A stretch of DNA of 19,456 bases from positions 1-19,456 of the forward strand of contig CAYWXT010000089.1 in the NCBI GenBank assembly GCA_964462125.1. The letters run 5' to 3'. This stretch comes from JAWLFY01 sp964462125. Its GTDB lineage: Bacteria > Planctomycetota > Planctomycetia > Pirellulales > Pirellulaceae. Positions within the stretch are counted from its first letter, which is position 1, and each line of letters begins with the position of its first letter. The notes under the pieces were generated by a model. The model saw nothing but the letters and a program-made list of their open reading frames with translations. It did not search any database and was not told where the DNA came from. This document shows positions 1 through 6,467 of this stretch, piece after piece. The position numbers were made by a program, and so were the translations under genes.

Positions 1-22
1 GAATCTTCGTCACGTCAGTCAT
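1..22 (-). CDS. Possible N-terminal fragment of a minus-strand gene (ECF sigma-like start?)
   Basis: Reading leftwards from an ATG at 22, the minus strand gives seven codons, MTDVTKI, before the window ends. Many planctomycete ECF sigma factors of the TIGR02999 type begin MTDVTQIL or similar, so this could be the first codons of such a gene, divergent from the 529-aa protein. Only seven residues are visible and there is no strong Shine-Dalgarno motif upstream (23-45). The identification rests on resemblance alone and could be chance. Confidence 0.25.
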
Positions 23-157
23 GGCGAAAGTGTAACAGTGCGGCGATACTGAATTCCACACAAGCTCGTCCGGCATTTTCGTGTCCGGGAGCGGATGCTC
101 GCTGGGGCGGCATCGGGGGCAAGGCTTCGTTGACGGGGAAACCGCCCCCCCCCCTAG

Positions 158-186
158 TGGACAGAGGCCAAGCACGCCCGTATACT
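158..186 (+). promoter_or_regulatory. Predicted sigma70-type promoter for the 529-aa gene/P-type ATPase pair
   Basis: TGGACA (158-163, 5/6 match to the -35 consensus) and TATACT (181-186, 5/6 match to the -10) are separated by exactly 17 bp. The predicted transcription start is near 193, giving a leader of about 75 nt before the ATG at 268. A run of ten C residues (145-154) lies just upstream of the -35 box. Confidence 0.5.
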
Positions 187-254
187 GGCCTTTAGTTCAC
201 GTTTCCGGGGCGAGCGAGGTTGCCTCCCGGGACCCATCCTTTTCTCCACGATCG

Positions 255-260
255 AAGGGG
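255..260 (+). promoter_or_regulatory. Ribosome binding site deciding the start of the 529-aa gene
   Basis: AAGGGG lies 7 nt upstream of the ATG at 268. The frame is also open from a TTG at 220, but that codon has no comparable purine-rich site in front of it, so the ATG at 268 is preferred. Confidence 0.6.
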
Positions 261-267
261 CGTTACG

Positions 268-1857
268 ATGCCAGAGAAACGAAGTCCTGCGTCATTCTCG
301 GAACAGGTTATCGCGGTTGTGATTGATCGCGAGGGGGTGCGGTTGCTCGCGCCGCTGAACGAGGTCGATACCGGAACGCTGCGGGGTTGTTCTGCCGAGG
401 ACCCGGCGGACTGGAACGATATTGCGCTGGTCTGGCCGCGGTATCGGTTCGACGCTGAGAACTGTGAATTCGCTGACGGACTGCCCATTCGCGAGCTCGC
501 GTTGGACGCCGCAAGGGAGGCGACTGCGTCGGCCAGCGCGTGGCTGGTGCTCGATTTGGTCGGGAAGCGACTGGTCACCGGGGGGAGGGTTCCGCCATTG
601 CGATTACGCGGAACGCCGCGCCGGGAGGGCGACCCAGAGAGCGAGGTCACGGTTTTGCCGCCGTGGTGGGAATTGTGCGAGCACAATGACCTGAGCGTGT
701 TTGATCGCTCTCGGGTTCCCGACGCGGTCCCCGATCCCCACCGCGAGTTGCTCTGGGGATCGGCGATGCCCCAATTCTTAGCGGAGCGCATGGTGCAGGT
801 GGTTCGTCGGGGCGAGGAATGGATCGGTAAGGATTGGGAAGGGGAGCCGTGCGGGCGTCACGAATGGACCTGCGCCGTTCACCGCGATTGGCTGATGACG
901 CCCCGGCACGATCTTGGCGGCGGTATTCCCCGCGAATGCCTGCACATCGCCAAGGACTGGATCAGCGACTTGGCCGACGGTCAGCAATTTCGCGTCGTTG
1001 CCGGCCAGGATCCGGTGCCGATTCCGACGGAGTTGTCCACGTATGCGAACGCTCCGCTGGGCCGGCACGAGGTGATCCTCTATTTCGATGCGTGTCGGGA
1101 GACGATCGGTGCAGGATGGCGATGGTTGATCGAACACAAACAACGGCTGGACGAGCCCGCATTGGAACAAGACTTAGCCGCGGCGATGGAGCGTTTCTTG
1201 TTACAGTGGTTGAGTGAGCCGTTCGAAGGTGGTCCGTCGCCGTCGGAAGTTATCCACTGCGAGCGCATTCGGATTCCCTTGGTTTCCCGTGACGAGGGAC
1301 ATCTCATCGACTGCGACTGTCCCATCTGCGAGATGCTGGCCACCGGCATGTTCGGCCCCTCGTTTATTCAATTCGACGGGCACCAATTGGAACTCGATGA
1401 TGAGTTCGCCTTTTCGTTGTGGGCAACACCGGAGGAGTGGGAACGCGAGCAAGCCGAATGGGCCGAGTTCAACGCCCGCATGAAGTCCGAGATGAAGGAA
1501 GCGAAGGCAGCGCCACCGCAGGGTCTGAGCGGTGACGGGGAATTGGAATCGGTCTGGAAAAACACGATGATCAGTGACGAGGGAATCCCCGGCGACACCT
1601 ACGGGCATCTGGGCTTGGCCTTTCTGGTCGCCGAGATGGGGACCGCCCTTCGGGATGCCGGGGGAGCTCAGCACGAGATCGACGAGCTCAACGGCGCCTT
1701 TCGGAATTTCCGGGAAACGATCACAACAGAGGCACATCCCGCCGCAGTCCAAGCGTTCAAACGAACCTTGGAGACACTGTGCAACAAGCACGGCCGGCTC
1801 GTCAGTCACAGCGCCGACTTGCAGAGCCGGATCGATGAACAGCTGCGGAAGGTGTGA
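268..1857 (+). CDS. Conserved-looking hypothetical protein, 529 aa, Cys-rich centre
   Basis: I do not recognise this protein. It is soluble, with no signal peptide or membrane segment, and is acidic and rich in Trp and Cys. Visible landmarks are TPRHDLGGGIPREC (211-224), a compact cysteine knuckle HLIDCDCPICEM (345-356) that could bind a metal, an acidic Trp-rich stretch after it (377-400), a charged linker (about 400-425) and a mostly helical C-terminus (about 445-529). The LGG-x-x-PRE element loosely recalls short motifs in other bacterial hypothetical families, which is not enough for a functional call. The gene has its own promoter and RBS and ends 35 bp before the heavy-metal ATPase on the same strand, so the two are probably co-transcribed. 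Whether the cysteines have anything to do with metal is inference. Confidence 0.8.
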   Translation: MPEKRSPASFSEQVIAVVIDREGVRLLAPLNEVDTGTLRGCSAEDPADWNDIALVWPRYRFDAENCEFADGLPIRELALDAAREATASASAWLVLDLVGKRLVTGGRVPPLRLRGTPRREGDPESEVTVLPPWWELCEHNDLSVFDRSRVPDAVPDPHRELLWGSAMPQFLAERMVQVVRRGEEWIGKDWEGEPCGRHEWTCAVHRDWLMTPRHDLGGGIPRECLHIAKDWISDLADGQQFRVVAGQDPVPIPTELSTYANAPLGRHEVILYFDACRETIGAGWRWLIEHKQRLDEPALEQDLAAAMERFLLQWLSEPFEGGPSPSEVIHCERIRIPLVSRDEGHLIDCDCPICEMLATGMFGPSFIQFDGHQLELDDEFAFSLWATPEEWEREQAEWAEFNARMKSEMKEAKAAPPQGLSGDGELESVWKNTMISDEGIPGDTYGHLGLAFLVAEMGTALRDAGGAQHEIDELNGAFRNFRETITTEAHPAAVQAFKRTLETLCNKHGRLVSHSADLQSRIDEQLRKV

Positions 1858-1892
1858 CTCGACTCGCTCACCGCACGCAAAAGTTTTCTTGA

Positions 1893-4061
1893 ATGGATCA
1901 CGACCGGTCGCTTCACTTTCAAATCATGGGCATGGACTGCGCCGAGGAGGTCGCCGTATTGCGACGGTCGGTGGGGCCGGTTGTCGGCGGGGAGGACCGG
2001 CTTTCGTTTGACGTGCTTAGCGGCCGGATGACGGTGGCCGCTGGCGACCAGCCGGTGGACGTCGACGCGGTGCTTGCCGCCGTGTCCGCCACGGGGATGC
2101 AGGCGGAGCGGTGGACGGGACAATCGGGCACCGCCTCCACTGTTTCCACCTCGGCATGGAGGCAGGGTCTGCTGTGGACGTCACTCAGCGGCGGGTTCCT
2201 GCTGCTGGGGCTGCTGGTCCGGTTGGGGGTTGCCCTGGAGACATTCGCCGGGCCCATCCTTGAGATCACCATCCGAGGGCTCTACGGGTTGGCCATTGTC
2301 TGCGGCCTTCGTCTGGTGGCACCCAAGGCTTGGCGAGCGGCCCGCGGGTTGCGCCCAGACATGAACCTGTTGATGACCGTCGCGGTCCTCGGGGCGATTG
2401 TGATTGGGGAATACTTGGAGGGTGCCTCGGTCGCGTTCCTCTTTGCCCTCTCCAACGCCTTGGAATCTTGGAGCATCCGCCGTGCTCACCGGGCGATTTC
2501 GGCATTGATGGACTTGGCACCGCCGACGGCGCGGGTTCGCGACCGGGAGGGAACAGAAAAGGAACTTCCGATTGAGGAGGTCGCCGCCGGATCGCGGATA
2601 GTCGTCAACCCCGGCAATCGCATTCCGCTCGACGGGGTCGTCATGGCGGGAAGGAGTGATGTGAACCAGTCGCCGATCACCGGTGAAAGCATGCCGGTGG
2701 AGAAGCAGAGTGGCGACACGGTGTTTGCCGGGACCGTCAACGGCAACGGGGCGTTGGAGATCGAGACCACGAAGCCAGCGGACGAGACGACCCTGGCCCA
2801 CATCGCGCGGATGATCGACGAGGCGCAGTCGCGTCGTTCGCCGAGCGAGCGGTGGGTCGACCGGTTTGCCCGTATTTATACGCCAGCGGTGATGGGCGTT
2901 GCCCTGTTGGTCTTCCTGGTGCCCCCGTTGGCCCTTGGGCAAACGTGGAGTGTCTGGTTCTACCGAAGCCTGGTCCTTCTGGTCATCGCCTGCCCTTGTG
3001 CACTCGTGATCTCGACCCCCGTGAGTGTTGTCGCCGCGTTGACCGCCGCCGCACGGCAAGGGGTTTTGATCAAAGGGGGCGTTTTTCTCGAAGCGATCAG
3101 TCATGTCCGCGCGTTCGCTTTCGACAAGACCGGGACCCTGACCGAAGGCAAACCGCGGGTCCACACCGTCATCTCACTCAACGGACACACCGAAACCGAA
3201 CTTCTCGAACGCGTCACGGCGCTGGAAGCACGTAGCGATCATCCGTTGGCCAAGGCGATCCTTGACCATGCCCGTCAGCTTGGCGTAAGTATTCGGCCCG
3301 CGGCGGATTACCAGGAGATCCCCGGTGAGGGAGCGTCGGGAAGCTGGAACGGGGAAACCTACTGGCTCGGATCCGCTCGGTTGATGGCTGAGCGTGGTCA
3401 AGAGACTGCGGAGAGGCGAGAGCGGATTGCGGAGCTGGCTGCTCAAGGGCAAACGGTGGTTGTCGTCGGCAGTGCTCGGCACGTCTGCGGCCTGTTGGGC
3501 TTGGCGGACACCGTGCGCCACACCTCACGGTCGGCGCTGAACGAATTGAGGGCACTGGGCGTCGAGCATCTTGAAATGTTGACCGGCGACAGCCGGGCAA
3601 CGGGAACCGCGATTGGCAGATCCGTGGGAGTCGATGAGATTCGTGCCGAACTGCTACCGGCTGAAAAGGTGGACGCCGTGGAAGCGTTGGTGGAACGGTT
3701 CGGTTCGGCCGCAATGGTGGGCGACGGGGTGAACGACGCCCCCGCCTTGGCGACCGCGACCGTGGGCATTGCGATGGGGGTTGCTGGAAGCGACGCTGCG
3801 ATCGAAACCGCAGACATCGCCTTGATGTCCAACGACCTGTCCAAGCTGCCGTGGACGGTCCGCCTCTCCCGCCGCACCGTCGGAGTCATCCAACAGAACA
3901 TTGCTTTCGCATTGGCCGTGAAAGCAGCGTTTGTGATCCTCACCTTTTTCGGCCTCGCCACACTCTGGGGCGCGATCGCGGCCGACATGGGGACGTCCCT
4001 GCTGGTGATCTTCAACGGTATGCGGCTGCTGCGAGAACGGCAGGGAGGAGCAACGCACTAG
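1893..4061 (+). CDS. Heavy-metal translocating P1B-type ATPase (Zn2+/Cd2+/Pb2+ exporter, ZntA/CadA type)
   Basis: This is an inner-membrane efflux pump that exports soft divalent cations at the cost of ATP. The 722 residues show the full P1B order. An N-terminal HMA-like domain carries GMDCAEE (13-19), with one Cys and acidic residues in place of CxxC. The actuator loop has TGES (263-266), the transmembrane metal site is CPC (367-369), and the phosphorylation site is DKTGT (Asp411). The HP motif is SDHPLA (448-453) and the hinge motif is GDGVND (610-615). Lys677 and Asp698 in the last membrane helices match the P1B-2 pattern of Zn/Cd/Pb pumps and argue against a Cu+ pump. No strong SD precedes the ATG at 1893, but this start keeps the complete HMA first strand. 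The stop overlaps the stop of the convergent arsS-like gene. Family assignment is secure; the preferred metal is inferred. Confidence 0.95.
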   Translation: MDHDRSLHFQIMGMDCAEEVAVLRRSVGPVVGGEDRLSFDVLSGRMTVAAGDQPVDVDAVLAAVSATGMQAERWTGQSGTASTVSTSAWRQGLLWTSLSGGFLLLGLLVRLGVALETFAGPILEITIRGLYGLAIVCGLRLVAPKAWRAARGLRPDMNLLMTVAVLGAIVIGEYLEGASVAFLFALSNALESWSIRRAHRAISALMDLAPPTARVRDREGTEKELPIEEVAAGSRIVVNPGNRIPLDGVVMAGRSDVNQSPITGESMPVEKQSGDTVFAGTVNGNGALEIETTKPADETTLAHIARMIDEAQSRRSPSERWVDRFARIYTPAVMGVALLVFLVPPLALGQTWSVWFYRSLVLLVIACPCALVISTPVSVVAALTAAARQGVLIKGGVFLEAISHVRAFAFDKTGTLTEGKPRVHTVISLNGHTETELLERVTALEARSDHPLAKAILDHARQLGVSIRPAADYQEIPGEGASGSWNGETYWLGSARLMAERGQETAERRERIAELAAQGQTVVVVGSARHVCGLLGLADTVRHTSRSALNELRALGVEHLEMLTGDSRATGTAIGRSVGVDEIRAELLPAEKVDAVEALVERFGSAAMVGDGVNDAPALATATVGIAMGVAGSDAAIETADIALMSNDLSKLPWTVRLSRRTVGVIQQNIAFALAVKAAFVILTFFGLATLWGAIAADMGTSLLVIFNGMRLLRERQGGATH

Positions 4062-5113
4062 GTGGGGTGATCCACCACGGCGCCGTGGCATCCTGACCCC
4101 GCACCGGCCGTGCATCCGAAGCAGTGCCGTCCGGTCATGATGCGGCGTTTTGCCAACGGTGACAGGTCGAATTCCCGGATGTGTTGCGGAGCCTCGGAAG
4201 CGAGTCCCACCTCAAGCATTTGGTTGAAGTCACAATCGAACAGCCGGCCTTGCCAATCGACCGAGAGTGTCGTGCGGCACATCACCCCTTCGACCGCAGC
4301 GGGATTGAAGGCACCGATCAATGTCTGCAGGTATTCGTCGTATTGTTCATGACGGATGAGGTCTTCCAGAAACCGGCTGATGGGAAGGTTGGTGATGGTG
4401 AACAGTTGCGAGAATTCAATCCCATAGCGATCCCAAAGCTCGCGGCGATAATCCGCTTCGAGTTGCCGCTGCGACGGCGGCAGAGCCGGACCAACGGGAT
4501 TGTAGACCAGCGTCAGCACTCGCTCGCTGTCGTGCGTCCCGTAGCCGAGGTCATTCAGCCGCCGCAGAGCCTGGATCGATTTCTGAAACACGCCGTTGCC
4601 ACGCTGAGCATCACAGTTCTCTTCCAGGTAGCACGGGAGGGAGGCCACGATTTCAACATTTTTCTCTGCCAGGAATTCCGGCAAGTCCTTGAATCCGGGG
4701 GCCATCAGGATGGTGAGATTGCAACGATCGATGACCCGTCGCCCCAATGCCCGCGCCTGCTCAACGAGCCAGCGGAAATGGGGGTTCATCTCGGGCGCCC
4801 CACCGGTGATGTCGAGCGTGGGGATGTCGGATCGAGCGAGCACATCGACGACCGCCTCGGCGGTCTCGCGCGACATGCTCTCGCGCCGATCCGGGCCGGC
4901 ATCGACGTGACAGTGCTGGCAGGTTTGGTTGCAGAGCTTGCCGACGTTGATCTGCAAGACCTCGATTCCGGCGGCTTGCAGCGGTTGCAGATCGTGCTCG
5001 CGGAGCGCCTCGCTAAACGAGAAATGGCGCGAATCGCTCTCCTCCTCCAGAATCTTTCGCTGCCGGTCAGGATGCGAGAAAGGACTGCCTTGTCTCAGTA
5101 ATGTCAATGGCAC
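4058..5113 (-). CDS. arsS: Arsenosugar biosynthesis radical SAM protein ArsS
   Basis: This is a radical S-adenosylmethionine enzyme of the ArsS family, implicated with ArsM in converting methylated arsenic to an arsenosugar precursor by adding a SAM-derived 5'-deoxyadenosyl group. The 351 residues carry the [4Fe-4S] motif CNQTCQHC (Cys61, 65, 68), the SAM-contact motif GGAPE (104-108) and a C-terminal Cys-rich auxiliary region: Cys279, Cys294 and CFGCTAGAGSGCHG (331-344). Some family members have selenocysteine in this last motif; here position 342 is an ordinary TGC cysteine codon. The start is GTG at 5113, backed by AGGAG 9 nt upstream. The gene lies 40 bp downstream of the methyltransferase on the same strand, clearly an operon. 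Family call is firm; the exact product in this organism is inferred. Confidence 0.92.
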   Translation of the reverse strand: MPLTLLRQGSPFSHPDRQRKILEEESDSRHFSFSEALREHDLQPLQAAGIEVLQINVGKLCNQTCQHCHVDAGPDRRESMSRETAEAVVDVLARSDIPTLDITGGAPEMNPHFRWLVEQARALGRRVIDRCNLTILMAPGFKDLPEFLAEKNVEIVASLPCYLEENCDAQRGNGVFQKSIQALRRLNDLGYGTHDSERVLTLVYNPVGPALPPSQRQLEADYRRELWDRYGIEFSQLFTITNLPISRFLEDLIRHEQYDEYLQTLIGAFNPAAVEGVMCRTTLSVDWQGRLFDCDFNQMLEVGLASEAPQHIREFDLSPLAKRRIMTGRHCFGCTAGAGSGCHGAVVDHPT

Positions 5114-5122
5114 TCGAGGTTA

Positions 5123-5127
5123 CTCCT
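5123..5127 (-). promoter_or_regulatory. Ribosome binding site supporting a GTG start for arsS
   Basis: On the minus strand AGGAG, preceded by a run of A residues, stands 9 nt before GTG at 5113. No ATG in this frame lies as well placed, so GTG is taken as the start. Confidence 0.6.
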
Positions 5128-5153
5128 TTTTTTCAAGGGATGATCGCCGATAC

Positions 5154-6341
5154 TCAACAACAACCGTCGTCACCGCTGCAGCAGGGGCCGATCGCGTCGG
5201 TGGTTTCGGCATAGTCGTTTCCTTTGGTGATCCGGGCCGGCCTTCGAGCGTTGCGCCGGCAATTGAACGGCTCTGCCCCCTCCAGGGGAATCGACTGCCG
5301 CGGTTCGATCGCCTCGAACATGTCGGTGTAGGGTTCTCGTTGGAGCAGTTGGAACGTTTTGTCACAGACCGCCATCCGTTCACCGCGGCAGTAGCGATGC
5401 CCGTCGTCATCTTCGACGGCTTTGAATGGACCTCGATAGACAACTGCTTGGTTGCGTTCCAAGCAGGGGCCCTGTTTTCCCTTGTGAGCGACGACGGTCA
5501 CCGATCGAAACTCGATCCCTTCGACAGTTTGCCATGGGTCGCGTTGCCGCTTGACGATCTGAATTCCATGAAATCCCGCCTCTTCGAAGGCTTTCAGGAA
5601 CTCGTCTTCGCGGAAGGCACCGGCGATGCAGCCCGACCATAACTTGGGGTCGCGCTGTAGCTCCTCGGGCACCAACTCGTCGCTGACAATGTCGCTGATT
5701 GCTGCCCGGCCTCCACGGCGCAACACCCGAAAAATCTCGCTGAAGAGCTGCCGTCGATCTTGTTGCCGGACCAGATTCAGCACGCAGTTGGAAAGGACAC
5801 AGTCCACCGAATCGTCGTTTACCAACGGATGTTCGCGGCGCAACCGTTCCTCCGCATTTCGAAGCGCCAGATAGCTGGCCGGATCCGAAATCGGGCGGTG
5901 TGACAGTTCCGTGCCCAGCCGTTCGAGGTCCAGCCGGAGATCTTGGATCATGCCGTAGCGGAACTCAACGTTGGAGTATCCGAGTCGTTCCGCCACGGTC
6001 GGGAGGTACTTGCGAGCCAGCGCGAGCATTTCCTGGTTGCAATCGACGCCAATCACGCGTCCGTCGGGACCAGCCAGCTGCGCCGCGATATAGCACAGCT
6101 TGCCGCCGCCGCTGCCCAGGTCGAGCACGGTGTCCCCGGCGCGGACGAACGGAGTGGGATCGCCACAGCCGTAATCTCGCTCAATGATCTCGTCTGGGAT
6201 CACCGAAAGGAAATCGGCGGCATATTCAATCGGACAACACAACGCCGGTTCAACCGCATGGGCCGCGGCGGCGTATCGCTGGTACACACTGGCTTCTGTT
6301 TCATGCCGATCGAGGCTCGAGACATCTTTCATGGGAACCAT
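5154..6341 (-). CDS. arsM: Arsenite S-adenosylmethionine methyltransferase (ArsM-type) with Cys-rich C-terminal extension
   Basis: Predicted cytosolic enzyme that methylates As(III) using SAM, supplying substrate for ArsS encoded 40 bp downstream. A Rossmann-fold methyltransferase domain spans about 65-285, with the SAM-binding loop LDLGSGGGK (73-81) and acidic VDCNQEM (99-105). Cysteines sit where ArsM enzymes hold arsenite: DYGCGDP (Cys59) before the domain, Cys181/Cys186, and WSGCIAGAF (Cys238). CCP (35-37) near the N-terminus is typical of the ArsS-linked subgroup. At 395 aa it has a C-terminal extension of about 105 residues containing nine more cysteines and ending CCSGDDGCC. Two starts compete: ATG 6341, with AAGGA only 3 nt away, and ATG 6332, with the same site 12 nt away. 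They differ by three residues. Function is supported by motifs and context. Confidence 0.88.
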   Translation of the reverse strand: MVPMKDVSSLDRHETEASVYQRYAAAAHAVEPALCCPIEYAADFLSVIPDEIIERDYGCGDPTPFVRAGDTVLDLGSGGGKLCYIAAQLAGPDGRVIGVDCNQEMLALARKYLPTVAERLGYSNVEFRYGMIQDLRLDLERLGTELSHRPISDPASYLALRNAEERLRREHPLVNDDSVDCVLSNCVLNLVRQQDRRQLFSEIFRVLRRGGRAAISDIVSDELVPEELQRDPKLWSGCIAGAFREDEFLKAFEEAGFHGIQIVKRQRDPWQTVEGIEFRSVTVVAHKGKQGPCLERNQAVVYRGPFKAVEDDDGHRYCRGERMAVCDKTFQLLQREPYTDMFEAIEPRQSIPLEGAEPFNCRRNARRPARITKGNDYAETTDAIGPCCSGDDGCC

Positions 6342-6467
6342 TCTTCCTTGGGACCGGTTGGAGACTGAACAGGGGCGGTGCCAGCAGCGTCAGACGGACG
6401 CCAGCTACCGCGCCTTGGGGAAATCGAACGGTGTATCGTGCACGTGGTGGAACAGATTCGCTCTCCT

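Noticed and set aside
331..342. Selenocysteine at the ArsS C-terminal Cys motif (residues 331-342 of the protein)
   Set aside because: Some ArsS homologues use selenocysteine here, but the codons at genome positions near 4085-4120 are TGC and there is no in-frame TGA.
2181..3164. 327-codon minus-strand frame inside the P-type ATPase
   Set aside because: Antisense to the ATPase catalytic core; the product is His/Arg/Gln-rich and unlike any family.
4181..5101. 306-codon plus-strand frame opposite arsS
   Set aside because: Shadow of the radical SAM gene, whose CxxxCxxC and C-terminal cysteine motifs are unambiguous on the minus strand.
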